Shown: positions 1 through 12,101, counted from the first letter of the stretch. The stretch is DNA of 64,000 nt from Gyromitra esculenta (GCA_038503075.1 JBCAML010000009.1:1860001-1924000); one strand, 5' to 3'. Made by a program: numbers and translations. The notes: generated by a model from the letters alone, not told the origin.

Positions 1-1
1 A

Positions 2-2275
2 GCCAACTCGCCTGTTTTCGATGATGCCGATTCTTATGGGGACGAATCATTCCCCCCGGTCGATGAGAGCAACTATCAAGGAACTGAAGAAGGGCCGGAT
101 GAAGAATCTTCTGACTTCGATATGATGCCCATCGCGACTTCGACTCCCAAGCCAACCCGAAGATTGGGCAGATTGTCTGGGTTAGACAGTATTACCGAGG
201 TTCTGACTCCTCATTCTCCTCACGAACAGTTCTTCAAGGCTCCTGATGGTTCACCACTTAACGATACACCTTCAAAACGTGGAAACGGACAGAATCTGAT
301 GCTGCCCGATGAATTATCTCGAGATAGTGAGGACAGTGGGGGTTCAGAAGAACATTCTAATGATCGGCGTCAATGGGCTGCTATTCCTTTGAATTTGCCA
401 TCCGCAAGACCTGGATCTTCCATGTCCAACAGGGTATATACTTCTAATCCTTTTATTGGTGAGATTTCCACTAACTTGAATCAGTCTTCAATGTCCAATA
501 TATCGACCAAGAAACGAACGATTCCTGAAACAAAACCACCTATCAAGGCACAGAGGTCACAACGTTTCATACGAAAGGCACCGCTTGATATGGGGAGACC
601 ACGATCTCTTTCTTCAACAAGCGATAGACCGCGACCTTCCTCTTCAGCGAGTGACTACACCACTCCTAACCTGGCAGTACCCAGAGGAGGGCCAAAAGTA
701 GCACCGAAAGTAGTACCAAAAGTGACGTCGAAGGAAGCACCGAAGGAAGCGCCGAAGGGAACGCTTGGTCCTGCCATGAAGGCGATTCGTCGGCCACGCA
801 GAGACATTGACAGTGACGACGAGTCAGGCACTGAAGAACCACGGTGGTCGCGATCACGAGAGAATACTCCTGACTGGAAATCCTCACCACCCACCCCGAA
901 CTTGGGCGCAGCGCCACAGCTTAATGTTAAGAAGCATACCCGGCAACCGTCAAAGTTTACCAGCCAGGTCACACCAGAAAACAAGCATCAAAACCAGCCC
1001 AGGTTTCCGCATAATCACGAAGACTCTTCCACGGGCCCTCACCGACCCCCTAAGCTCGAGTTTCCTCAAACAAGCTTGGACGACAAGGTCAACGAAATCC
1101 TCACGGCACTGGCGTCTCCCATTCGACTTACTGCATCTAACCTCCAAAAACTGACGGAGACTACGAACAAACGGCAACCTCCTTTGAGGCCGTTCGAGCC
1201 TCCCACTCCCAGTGGTATACCAGCACCCAAATCTATCGGTTCTAATCCATCTATGGCATCTGATACAACTTCCTTCTCCCGTGGTGGAATACGACATGTA
1301 CCAAACACTCCAGGTGACATCAAACTTTACCATCTGCACCGCAGCGATGGCCAGGCACCTATCAAGCTCTATATCCGCTTGGTGGGAGAAAGAGGCGAAA
1401 GAGTTATGGTCCGTGTAGGAGGTGGATGGGCTGATCTAGCTGAGTACCTGAAAGAATACGCGACACACCATGGATCAAAGCGACGAATCGTCTCCGAGGG
1501 AAGAATCGAAATTCAGGATCTCGGCGGCGCTGCTCACCATCACACCTTAAACCCTTCGCGCTCTATCTCATCGCTGAGAAGCGCAAGCCCCGCTCCGGGA
1601 AGTAGATCAAGTTCCCCACTCCCAACTGGCGGGCGCTCCCGTTCAGTTTCGGCGGCAGGTCTCAACCGTAGAGCAGAAAGCCCGATGCTCGGCCGACGAG
1701 CTGAGAGTCCTTCGCTTCCCAGTCCTCCTCCAGCAGTGATGCGAGGTGGTCACAACGGAACTCTCACTACTAAGGATCTACCGGTGACGCCTACCTTAAC
1801 AGCATTCCAACCACTGACATACCAGAGGCAAAGCGGACTCAGTCCTCCTACTGGCTCGAGACCGCCAAGTCGGCCCGGGTCGTCACACTCCACAGCCGGT
1901 GTTATTCGTCGTTCTGCATCGAGGCTGTCCTTCACGGAGTCTGCATTTGATGGCAGCGAGATGGGTAATTTGGCCGATCAGATTCCGCCAAAACCACTAG
2001 GTCTGGCAGGACCAAAGGGGAAAAACAACGAGATATCTCCAGAGAACCAGGCATGGGTCGAAGGGATGTTGGGAGAAGTTAGGAAAGTCAGCGCGCATCG
2101 GAGACGTAGGTTGACTGGTGGTAGCAACAATGGTGATGAGAGAGATACTGTTCTAGGGGAGCTGGTAGAATTGCAGCCCGCAACGGGGGGGGCGCAGTTT
2201 GGTGGGCGTTTAGGGATTAGCGATATGGGAAAGCAAGGAGGAACTAGGAGGGTGTTTCCGAAGAAGCAAGGGTGA
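2..2275 (+). CDS. GAR (GAS2) domain protein, 5'-truncated by window edge
   Basis: The frame is open from base 2 and no start codon need lie inside the window; the first ATG is at 122 but 40 acidic in-frame codons precede it, so the gene begins upstream. About 757 residues are visible, ending at TGA 2273-2275. Most of the chain is low-complexity, rich in Ser, Pro and Arg, with a short KxxPK repeat near nt 690-760. One folded module stands out at nt ~1316-1527 (visible residues ~439-509): it contains IKLYIRLVGERGERVMVRVG and GGWADLAEYLKEYA followed by a basic strand, the pattern of the GAR/GAS2 domain, a microtubule-binding module. Fungal proteins of this type are large, disordered and carry the GAR module in the C-terminal half, which fits. 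A microtubule- or cortex-associated role is inferred from the family. No intron is seen in this part. Identity of the domain is fairly sure; gene name is not. Confidence 0.85.
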   Translation, partial: ANSPVFDDADSYGDESFPPVDESNYQGTEEGPDEESSDFDMMPIATSTPKPTRRLGRLSGLDSITEVLTPHSPHEQFFKAPDGSPLNDTPSKRGNGQNLMLPDELSRDSEDSGGSEEHSNDRRQWAAIPLNLPSARPGSSMSNRVYTSNPFIGEISTNLNQSSMSNISTKKRTIPETKPPIKAQRSQRFIRKAPLDMGRPRSLSSTSDRPRPSSSASDYTTPNLAVPRGGPKVAPKVVPKVTSKEAPKEAPKGTLGPAMKAIRRPRRDIDSDDESGTEEPRWSRSRENTPDWKSSPPTPNLGAAPQLNVKKHTRQPSKFTSQVTPENKHQNQPRFPHNHEDSSTGPHRPPKLEFPQTSLDDKVNEILTALASPIRLTASNLQKLTETTNKRQPPLRPFEPPTPSGIPAPKSIGSNPSMASDTTSFSRGGIRHVPNTPGDIKLYHLHRSDGQAPIKLYIRLVGERGERVMVRVGGGWADLAEYLKEYATHHGSKRRIVSEGRIEIQDLGGAAHHHTLNPSRSISSLRSASPAPGSRSSSPLPTGGRSRSVSAAGLNRRAESPMLGRRAESPSLPSPPPAVMRGGHNGTLTTKDLPVTPTLTAFQPLTYQRQSGLSPPTGSRPPSRPGSSHSTAGVIRRSASRLSFTESAFDGSEMGNLADQIPPKPLGLAGPKGKNNEISPENQAWVEGMLGEVRKVSAHRRRRLTGGSNNGDERDTVLGELVELQPATGGAQFGGRLGISDMGKQGGTRRVFPKKQG

Positions 2276-3348
2276 TTTATTTAAATAACGATACGGGGTT
2301 GGAGACCTAGGGTGGGCTGGGGGGTTGGGGGTTGGGGGTGATAGTTTTCAGTTTTTTCTTTAGCTAATTGGTTTTTTATGGTTTTTCATATCTACTTTTT
2401 TGGATCATGGTGTTATCGTTTTTTATTATCACTTTTTTAGTATCCCTTGAGCAAAGACGGGGGAGTCATAGTAACAGTTCATCCGTTGCGTTGTTTTGGG
2501 ATTTTTTTTTTTTTTTAAACCATACTATCCTTTAATTTTTGTTTGTTTCAGTTGAATATACCTAGGGGGATAAAGTTCATGCATATCTATTCAACATATC
2601 TTCATGAAGCGGCTGTTTCTTTTGTCTTTTTGCCTTTTAGTTTTTTTAATTTTATGATTTCAACGTGCTAGCGCTTACAGCGATCTTTCCTTTCCACTCA
2701 TTGCGATTGTAACTGCTTTCTGGGGGTTTGCGGTGGGGGTTGCTTGGAGCCTGTTGGAGTATTTACTCTTGTACCCAATACCAATGATTAGTTCGGATTT
2801 GTAAGCCTTCCAGTTTTGAGTACCCTCAGTTAATTACTGCGTGTGAAAATATGGCAACACATGACTCAAGGCGCGAGTAAACGAGAGACGAAACACTACC
2901 GAATCATATTTCATGACGTGGCATAGTAACCCAACGTCGAACCTTAGAGTAAACGACAAAGAGAGCCAGAATGTATACGTATACTAAAGTGACATATTCT
3001 AAGTTTAGATCAACACAGAAAAACAACATATATAACCTCCAATGACCGGTGGCTAGTTCCCGACTTTCATCCCCAGCTACTCTACGAATACAATTAACCT
3101 CACACATTTACTAAACTCACTATATAAAGTGCTTTTGCTTTTGTTTCCCGCTAAATCTACAATTTCTTTCTTGACCGAATCCCATTAGCCTAGCCACTCC
3201 ACAATTATACCAAAACGAATCAATCAATATCAGGGTTAGGGTTTTCTATGTAATCACTAGAACCTCGACTCCACCTCGGCACCAACAGCCAGCTGCACTC
3301 CACTCCACTCCACTCCACTCCACCTCCCCCACAGTCCTTATCCCAATA
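2276..3348. other. Intergenic region between the GAR-domain gene and the DUF2011-like gene
   Basis: Just over 1 kb without a supportable gene. The first 500 bases are G/T-rich with T runs and fit the 3' untranslated region of the upstream gene. The last 100 bases are C-rich with a CACTC tandem repeat and form the promoter and leader of the downstream gene. Confidence 0.6.
3296..3320. repeat. (CACTC)5 tandem repeat
   Basis: Five perfect copies of CACTC end 28 bases before the ATG at 3349, within a pyrimidine-rich leader. Such CT-rich tracts are usual just upstream of fungal start codons. Confidence 0.9.
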
Positions 3349-4271
3349 ATGTTCGATCTACCAGAAACCAAACGGCACTCCTCCCTCCCCTCCCCTCACT
3401 CTCAATTACACCACTAACCCCCTCTCTAGTGTCCGCCGCAACGAGCTCTTCTCCCAGTCCCGCTCGCCGTCCCCCCCTCTAGACAATGCAGTCCTGAACC
3501 TAGACCTCGACTTCATAACCGTCGCGCCCCCAGCTACTACCCCAGACGCACCCGCAGAAGACAGCGACGAAGACGGGATAGCCTTCCAGCTGTTCTCGTC
3601 CGCCACCCGACCGCAGCAGAAAGTAACACTGAAAGACCCCACACCCCCGCCGACCGTAGAAGACGTCTGGGAGCGCGTAGCACAGACGCAGAAGCGCCCA
3701 GAGGGGTACTATGTACTCAGTGAAGAGGATATGAAAGCCAGGAGGGAAACGCTGAGGTTTGAGGAGGTTGTGGTTAGCGCGGAGGACGTGGTGAAGGGTT
3801 CTGCGATGGCTTGGGTATGCACGCGCACGCACACACGGGGAGGGTGATGCTGACTTAGGAGGGGGTGGGGGGCAGCCAGGGTGTCGGGTTCCGTGGAAGG
3901 TTACGGTTATTACGGCGAAGGCTGTGCCGGGGATTGCTGGGAAGTCGGGGAAACGGGCTAAGCCGGGGAAGAAGAGGAGGATATATTTACGCAAGGAGGA
4001 GCAGAAGAAGAAGGCGGCGGAGGAGGCACGGTTGAAGAGTATTGCGGGGAGGAAGAAGTTTGCTGGGTTGCCGAAGGAGGAACGGGAGGCGAAGGAGCGC
4101 GAAGAGAAGAATAGGAAGAACAGGGAGAAGAAGATCAAGAGGAGGATTAGGGAGAAGGCGAAGAAGGAAGCTGCGAGGGCGGCGGGAGGTGAGGTGAAAG
4201 AGGACAGTGGTAGCGATAGCGAGGAAGAGGAAGGAGTGAAGGATAGAGTGGATGTGGAGATGAAGGAGTGA
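3349..4271 (+). CDS. DUF2011-like basic protein, three exons, one GC-AG intron
   Basis: Model: exons 3349-3374, 3430-3814 and 3876-4271, giving 268 residues. The N-terminus reads MFDLPETKR then VRRNELFSQS, and the middle has a DEDGIAFQLFS motif; together with the Lys/Arg/Glu-rich C-terminal coiled coil (from about residue 160, with KKRRIYLRKEEQKKK) this matches my recollection of the fungal DUF2011 family, whose function is not established. The strongly basic tail ends in an acidic patch, a composition common in nucleolar proteins. Intron 2 (3815-3875) is GT-AG with a CTGAC branch site. Intron 1 (3375-3429, 55 nt) starts with GC, not GT, yet restores the frame exactly and has CTAAC 11 nt before its AG. 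The gene is convergent with lgd1, with 222 bases between the two stops. The family call is from memory, the exon model from frame and splice signals. Confidence 0.75.
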
Positions 4272-4493
4272 TTTTTTTATAAATCGCGGGCGAGTTGCAT
4301 ATAAATATCTTTCTACAAATGGTAGTACTGCTTTTGGCGTTATAAATAGATCCCCTCACCTACGTCTAGCAGCTCACTCAACCCTACAACATATAAAAGC
4401 TATCCAACGAAATCGCGAACCCTTTTTTCAGAAACCCTTATCATTTCAAGCGCCCTATTCACTAACATACATACAAACGCCTAACAAATCCAT

Positions 4494-6195
4494 TCAAATC
4501 TTCACACCCTGCAAATGATTCAAAATCCCTTTCGCCTGCTCACTTGTCCAGAATTTGCCCTTCGGATATCCAAACTCCTCCATACTCGCCTCCTTCATCT
4601 CAACACTATAGCCCGGCTCCTTGGGGGTAGTGTAGTACCCATCCTTGATCACACTCGGGTGCAAGAAATGCTCGTGTAGATGGTCGACATACTCCAGTAA
4701 TGACAACTTGCCAGAGACGCACACGTAGTCGATAGTCGATAGATGCTGAGTGTATTCCGGAAGACCAACACCACCGGAATGGGGGACAATAGGGACACCA
4801 AATCTACGTATTATATGATTAGCCCAGTTCCCAATAGTATGAAAGAGGGGGGAAGACAAACTTCTTAGCCATGAGCAGTACGGCGAGAACTTCGTTCACA
4901 CCGCCCATTCTACAGGCGTCAATCTGACACACATCGATAGCCTCTGCTTGGAGCATCTGTTTGAAGATGACACGATTTTGACACATTTCGCCAGTAGCAA
5001 CACCAACACCGAGAGGCTTCAGGGCCTTTCGGATGGCGGCGTGACCGAGGATATCATCAGGAGATGTAGGCTCCTCAATGAACCTAAACAGCCACTCGTT
5101 AATACGTATTACAGCGCACTGCTATCAGGTGGGTAACTCACCAGGGTCTAAACTCAGCAAGCTGTTTCATGTACTCGATAGCTTCCGGTACAGACCATAC
5201 TTGATTCGCATCAACCATGAGAACATTGCCATCATCAAAACCAATGATGTCACGGGCGATCTTTAACCGTTTTCGGTCCTCCTCTACAGATCCTCCGACC
5301 TTGATCTTAAAGTGCTTATAGCCCTGCGCCAGCGTCTCTTGGAGCAGCTGCCTCATCTTACCCTCGCCGTATCCAAGCCATCCTATTCACCACATCAGCC
5401 CCCACTCTCACGCATTACAGCAGGGAACATACCAGCACTCGTAGTATAAGCCGGTACGGCTCTGTCCACTAACGCGTCTTCAACCCTCTGCTGCTTCGTT
5501 GGCTCCAGCTCCTTCAGCATCTTGATCGCCTCTTCGGGGGTGATCGCATCCGTGATGTAGCGGAAATCAATACATCTTACAAACTCCTCCGGCGTGAAGT
5601 CCGCAACGAGTTTCCAAAGCGGCTTCTCGACCGATTTAGACCACAGATCCCACAGCGCGTTGACCACAGCGCCGAGGGCAAGATGGATTACGCCTTTCTG
5701 CGAAGCTATTAGCTACGTGTAATAATAGCACATGGTAGAGAATGGGGGAAGCACCTCAGGACCGATCCAGCGTAGTTGGGAATCGGCAACGAGATGGCGC
5801 CAGGTCTTGCCCATGTTTTCGGTGAGCTCTTCGAGCGTTCGACCGACGATACGGGCAGCAACATTTTCGATGGCTTTGCAGACGATGTCGTTTCCGCGGC
5901 CGATGGTGAACGTCTATAGTGCGATTAGTTTAATTGTAATTTGGTGAAACAATGGCTAGACAAGAAAATTCCAGCCTACCATTCCGTGGCCCTCGAGAGG
6001 ACCGTCAGTCTTCAAGATGCAGTATGCAGCAGAGTAGTCCCCAGCATCATTCATAGCATCCGAACCAGTCTTGTCCAGTGATGTCTACAGCTCGTGGTTT
6101 TCAATCAGCTCCATGAAAAACAGCCACCACCACCCAGGAAGAAGACCTACGGGAAACCGGACGTCCCTCGAGACGAAACTTGTAATCTTCACCAT
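4494..6195 (-). CDS. lgd1: L-galactonate dehydratase, seven exons
   Basis: Exons (minus strand): 6195-6151, 6084-5980, 5913-5755, 5697-5433, 5382-5142, 5083-4862, 4803-4494; introns are 50-66 nt and all GT-AG. The product is 448 residues, close to the ~450 of Trichoderma LGD1. It belongs to the enolase superfamily (mandelate racemase type) and should convert L-galactonate to 2-keto-3-deoxy-L-galactonate, step two of fungal D-galacturonate breakdown in the cytosol. Active-site signatures are intact: KxK at K217/K219 (HFKIKVGG), metal ligands D249 (MVDANQ), E275 ([11 protein letters not shown]) and E304 (ATGEMCQNR), and the D327/H354 pair ([16 protein letters not shown]). The N-terminal [16 protein letters not shown] and C-terminal [20 protein letters not shown] are typical of the LGD1/GaaB group. 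The related L-fuconate dehydratase (ENOSF1-type) is the main alternative, but the details favour LGD1. The other pathway genes are not in the window. Confidence 0.93.
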
Positions 6196-6283
6196 AGCTT
6201 TCTGTTCTTCGGGTACTCGTGATAGACAACTCGGGCCAATTCACGGGGATGGGGGGGTCCCCTACCATCACGCAGAGTAGAGT

Positions 6284-6289
6284 TTTATA
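6284..6289 (-). promoter_or_regulatory. TATA box of lgd1
   Basis: TATAAA on the minus strand, 89 bases upstream of the lgd1 ATG. Position and sequence suit a core promoter element; it is the only TATA-like motif in the first 150 bases upstream that I noticed. Confidence 0.55.
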
Positions 6290-6429
6290 ACCAATGCGGG
6301 GTTATTATTTCCCATTCGGCCCCCCTCCACCCCCACCGCCAGCAGCTACCCCGCGATGCACCGCGAGCACATATGTCGTTGGTTCCTGGATTCGCTGCTG
6401 TCCCTTTAGCCTGTTCGTTCGGCTACCGA

Positions 6430-6436
6430 CCGCCAA
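6430..6436 (+). promoter_or_regulatory. Candidate galacturonic-acid-responsive element CCGCCAA
   Basis: CCGCCAA lies 235 bases upstream of the lgd1 ATG and fits CCNCCAA, the motif reported for the fungal galacturonate activator GaaR. The match is a short degenerate 7-mer, so chance occurrence is quite possible; the link rests on lgd1 being a known GaaR target in other fungi. Confidence 0.3.
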
Positions 6437-6922
6437 CCGATTTACATAACCGCTAGGCATAGCGATTTCCCGGGAAGCTGTAGGGGGGATACACCAAGCC
6501 GGTGATCCCCAGCTCTATCTACTCTAGGGTTATCGACAGCGAGCTCGAAGCAGAGACGGATTCAGGAAAATGGCTATCTGCCTATGATCCTCATAAATTG
6601 TCTGCTATGCAGCTACACACAAAGTCATACGAGTCGCTATCGCACTGAGTATGAGGGCGACCTACATACCCTCCTCCCTCTGCAGCTAGATAGCGCGCAG
6701 GAACGGGCCATCGGTGAGCTCAGCGATCTAGAACCCATCTGACCCTCTGCTCTGGCCCCTTCCCTTGCACCCCCCACTCGCCAATATCCCGAAGAAAAAG
6801 CTTGAGCCCTTCGGAAAATTCGGATCAATTATGCCGAGCCTTCGTTTTTTTTCTCGCTGCGCCATTTAGCAGTGCTCTCTGCTGTTCTGCTTCGCCCAAA
6901 GTGACAGATATACAGGTAAAAG

Positions 6923-6940
6923 CTACCTACCTACCTACCT
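6923..6940. repeat. (CTAC)4 microsatellite
   Basis: Four and a half units of CTAC, the first of at least three clean (CTAC)4 tracts in this desert. Confidence 0.9.
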
Positions 6941-8243
6941 GGTTGGAGCGGGTCTCGGCACATTTAGAAACCCTGGCTTCTTCCTGCACAATTGCGCAGA
7001 AGCAGCGGCATTCGGGGTTTTTTCTAACGTCTGGGGTTTCGGCGCTGTGGATGATTCCGAGGACTCTGCCAGAGCGAACCCTAGCCCTCGGACCTAACCC
7101 ATGCACCGAGGGCGGTACTTTGATGGAAACGTTAGGGTTTGATGCAGGCGGTGGCTGCTATGGATGGCTGGATGTGCTGACACGGTTTCTTGTAGACATG
7201 ATTGGGGGGGTCTGCTATTGTAGGTGAACACACGTGTGTTTCCAGTGCACGCGCTGTTTCCTGGCAGAGTTGTCAATGCCCGTCAGATAGAAGATGCAAA
7301 AAAACGGGAATAGAATGGCAAACCATCACTCGCCCACAATATGCGTTAAATCGTGATCAATGGCACCCTCGACTAATCCAGAATAAATAAATAGCAAAAA
7401 GACAGTAGAATCCAGAATCCAGCTCGCCGGAACCACCCCAACCTTCGCAGAAAGGACTCCAAACCACGCTCACACCCACTTTAAGTGAAGCCCTCAGGAG
7501 TCCCCGAAGCCCCCGAAGCCCCCGTCCCGCCTCACCACCGCCCCTCCAGAAAGAAAGAAAAAAGAAGGAAAAAACTCGAGGTCGAAGAAACCGGCCCGAA
7601 ACATCCGCTAGCGTACGGACATCCGGACCTGAGTGATACCCCATGACCCTAATTGAAATATTCCCACCACATCCGAATTAAATCCACACCAACCCACCAC
7701 CCGGTACAGTACGGCACCTCCTCCCCTCCCGGGGCTCAGGAAACCACACCATAGCTCAAACGGAATGCAAGATGAGCAGAGAAGTCAGAGTAAATTTGAT
7801 TCCCCAGAAAATTTTGTTAGTTTGCCCGGTGGTGGTTCCTCAACATATAGCTCACACCACACGAGTGTTTCGAGGACCATGTGCAATCGTTTTAACACTA
7901 TGCATATATCACCGGCCCGGACAGATGGGCGGGCGGGCGGGGAAGTGCATATTTGGCTTCCATAGCATCGAGTTCTATAGCCCATTAGAAACAGAAATAA
8001 ATAAAACACAAAACATAGAAAACAGAAAATGGGAAAAAAACCTCGTCGGTATATCATTTACGACCTCCCAAACCCTATCTATCGCGATTTAGGGTTACAA
8101 TCGCTGATCGGCCGAACCGGCCGGAACGCACTCACGCACTCACGCAGGTAAGTCAGTAAGTGATAATAGTAATAGCAAAAAAACTTAAATGCAGAACCGT
8201 GGGTGGATCCTTGAACTATTATCTCATGCAGGGCCCTATAGCG

Positions 8244-8260
8244 CTACCTACCTACCTACC
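8244..8260. repeat. (CTAC)4 microsatellite
   Basis: Second (CTAC)4 tract, perfect, same orientation as the one at 6923. Confidence 0.9.
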
Positions 8261-8535
8261 AACCCTCCAAGTGGGGTTTCAGATAAGATGGATGCAGTGA
8301 AATGCAGACATATATAGATTGATGCTTGCTATCATTCCCATAGACATGCATGCATGCAGGGAGGGCGGGCGTCTTCTGGGGCCATTTACATAATGTGACG
8401 AAATCTCTCCTCATATCGGCCATCGCCGGTGGGTGGGTGGGATGCGATAATCTACAATACAACCCGCGGCTCCGTCGGTCACGATAGCAGGCTGCAGCTT
8501 AGGCGCGATGTGAGGTGCGGCTACTGTATCATGAC

Positions 8536-8560
8536 GATGGTGATGGTGATGGTGATGGTG
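8536..8560. repeat. (GATGGT)4 microsatellite
   Basis: Four perfect hexanucleotide units plus one base. Confidence 0.9.
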
Positions 8561-9505
8561 TTGACGATCTTAAGGCTCTGCCAGAACCAACCTACTCTAC
8601 TCTATATCATCGACACCTAGAGTGGTGGGGTGGTGGTTTGGGATATAGTACGCTCTGCTCTATTGCGACACGGGGGAAAGCTTCGATGCCGATCATTGAA
8701 GATCACTCGGCTTCGTGGGCCGATGATCGGCCGGGCAGGGATTCTACGTCAGGTAATTAAAATAATTATTTATCGAAATCACGTGTGATAACGTTGGAGG
8801 GTTCGACAATACTGACTTGATCTGCGAATAGAAAGCTGAGAGAGCAGCCCTTTGGCCCGGATATGCGTGGGGCAGCAGCAGGGAGTGCGGGTATGAGTAA
8901 ACCCTTGTAGAATCCATACCGGAGCGATGATCACGTACAGTAGATACAAGGGGTTCCTTGTGTCCGTAGGTATAACAGAGCACCTATGGAGCCTGAAATC
9001 TTATCTATTATTATTATTATTCCCTCCCTCCCCTTTCACGTACCCTATCGGACATGATGATGCTCGCCCTTTGGATGTGCACTGCTCGGAGGCCAGATAC
9101 TGCTTTCAGCTACAATATCTTGTTTAGAAGAGACGTGTTTAGAAAAGGCTGTTTAGAAGAGCTCGAGGGATTGGGTTATGCAGTGCATCCTCCCATTTCT
9201 CTCTGCGCTATGTTCCTAAATATCCCGCCTTGATTCGCATCTCACTCACCGGTGCATATCAGCCTTACCCTAGAGACTGGCGTCAAGGCAATCCGATTCG
9301 GTGCAATTGAATATTCAAATAAACTTACTCAGGCCCTCGCACAGGGCGCGGGAAACAAGTAATTATGCAAGTGCATTATTAACATGGCTACATGGCCTAA
9401 CCAATCGAGCCAGTCCTGAGGGTTGAATGCAGCCATCGAATGATAGCCGTACCCTGGAGAAGGAGAAGCAAAGGTCAAGGTATTGCAAGGTATACCGTAA
9501 AACCA

Positions 9506-9542
9506 CTCAGTCAGTCAAGTCAGTCAGTCAGTCAGTCAGTCA
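9506..9542. repeat. (CAGT)n microsatellite, interrupted
   Basis: CAGT/TCAG units with one AAGT interruption near 9517; a shorter CAGT tract recurs at 17820. Confidence 0.9.
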
Positions 9543-12101
9543 AGATCGCAATTCATATTTCTAGAAAAAAACAGTTCTACTGACGTTTATGGCACATGGC
9601 ATTTTTTTTGTGAATCTCTGGTAACAGATCTGACATACACGTGGCCGCATCTCCATATGAGAGCATGCAAAATCACTCGATGCTAATGAAACGAATGGCA
9701 CTTGTTTCCCCGTCTCGCGTCCAATTCGCGCGCGAGCACTGAGCTCGCGACTGGCGTATGCACGTGGAGGAGCTCCCACACACACACGCAGTTTCCATCC
9801 GGACCAGACTAGGCAGGCAGGCGGGCCAAATCTCAATAACACGAGCAATTGGCCGAGAGGTAGCCGCTTCCAGCCTGCCAGATTGCCGCCGATCAGACAT
9901 CTTAACCTGCAGACGACACGTTTCTGGTAGGCCATTGCTCTCGAGTGCCCTTTTGCTCAGTTGCTCAGTTGCTCAGTGCCCTCCCCCCCCGTTGGCCAGC
10001 ATCGTCGGTGCTGCGCAGACCATTGGACCTCCCTCGGACTGCGTATTGCAAATGCACCAGTTTCAGCCCCCAGCATCCGTAGTTGGAAAGGTAGCGGGGT
10101 CAGTCCGTATGCACAATGCTTCGTGACGTGTGACAGTAGTCACATTCCAGGTGTTTTGTTTTTCTTCGACGTCCTCGTAAATTTTTTATAAAAAAAATAA
10201 AAAAAGTAGGCAATCTGTGTAACGGAATGCAGGGCAGATTTTTCTCGAAGGGCGGATTTCCCATTACAAGTCGCATCCATGAGGTGGAGGGAGGGGAGGG
10301 GGGGGGACGAAACAGCATCTCTGCTTCTAGTCTGCATGCTGGTTGGGTAATTTGTGTGTGTCTAAAAAAAAAAAAAAAGCGAGTGGAAAATGCACTTGAC
10401 GTAACTTGAGAAAAGAAAGGAAAAGAAAAAAAAAGTACGAGGCTTTGCCTATTGTTGAAAAGTTATGACCACGTCGGCCCACCCTCCCTTTCCACTTTGA
10501 TACATGCTTCCACGTATTTTACTTCCCCCCTACGTGCGTACGTTACCCCTCTCCTCCCCCTCCTCCCCCTCGATGTCGTTCTGGTATATCACAAAGCGCT
10601 TTGATATAAATTCCAGTGGAGCTAAATTATGACGAAAGAAACAGTACCGCCTCTAGGAGGGGGGGGAAAAAAAAAGATCATCAGAGTACGTAAAGGAAAA
10701 TGTGGGGGAGAAAGATGGAGAAGGAAAGCAAAGAAGGAAAAGAAGAAGTAAAAAGAATATTCCGAATCCAAACCACACGATGCGAAGCTTTACCAGACTT
10801 GAAACAAGCACCCGAGCCCCCTCACCATCTACGTAGACGACGCCTCCCCCTCCATCGGATACCCGAGATGGCTCTGATGGTGCCAACAGCGGAAGGGTGC
10901 AGAAGGAAGGTTGAGGTGGTAAACCGAGTGCGATGCGGTGAATGGGCTGCAGTCTCGATCACACCCGCAGGCAATCACTCGTTCATCCCTTCTTTCCCTC
11001 CCCTCCCCCCCTCCAATTCGAGATCTCGGGAAAAAGCAAGTGTGGACTAATCACGTCATCGAGCGTGCGGTATCAAACGCTGTCTCAATTGATCAATGGT
11101 GGATGATGAGATGCAACACAACACGGTGGAGAGATTATTTGGATTCATGATACTCTAGACCATAGGTAGCTACATGTAGCTACATGTATCTAAGAATAGT
11201 ATGAGAGATGACCACGAGGTCTAATAAAGTGTTGAAATGGATTGTCAGGCCAATCGGCCATTTCGAAAGGAAAAAAAGAGTGAATTTAATAATCTACACG
11301 TACTTATGGCCATGACCTGTAATGAATACCTTGTATACGCAATGGATGAGAAATATTCACACAATGGTTACGTATTTACTGCACAATTAAGTCACGAGTA
11401 TATTTCCATACCCTCTTGAACAAGTCTTATTATACCTACGCTACATACATTAGCACATAGTTACATCTGGCCGAAAGTCAGCTGGAAAGCAAGTAAAGAA
11501 AAATAAATCAACCCGTGCGCGTTGGTATACCAGAGTAGGTAACTCTCTAGGAAAAACAACGAAAGAAGCCCCTGGTACCTACATATCTCCAGCCCTGTCC
11601 AACCCCAGTCCGATCAAGACCTTCGCATCAAAAAAAACCCCAACTTATGCGAGTGACACCTCATGATCGGTCTATCGAATTCCGCATTCGGACATCCCAG
11701 ACACACAACCAATAGTACATACTCGCTTCAGGAAGTTAGTTAGATAGTATTACACGAGCCATTCTCAAGCCATCGAATTGTTATCTCGCACTCTTACGTT
11801 CGCGGTCGGATTTCGCCTAGCCAGCTAGCTACATGTAGCTATCCCACGTCTTCCCTCCCTCCCCCCACGCTATTATTCACAATCTTCTGTGCTGCTGGTC
11901 TATCTATTGGACGGTGTATAGGTGGGGTGTATGTTACTTGTAAGACTTGGGCGATTAATCTGCCAGCTTCCAACTTCCAACAAACTGAGCAATACCTGAG
12001 TCACGTCCCGATGGTACGGTCAACAATCTTTCCTTTCCTTTTTTTTTTTCTTCCAAAGGGACGAGTAGATGTGCGTTAGGGTGTTTTTCCCTGCACGGGA
12101 C

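Noticed and set aside
3500..4138. 212-codon minus-strand open frame over the DUF2011-like gene
   Set aside because: It is the antisense of the basic, Lys/Glu-rich exons and has a Pro/Phe/Ser-rich composition with no domain.
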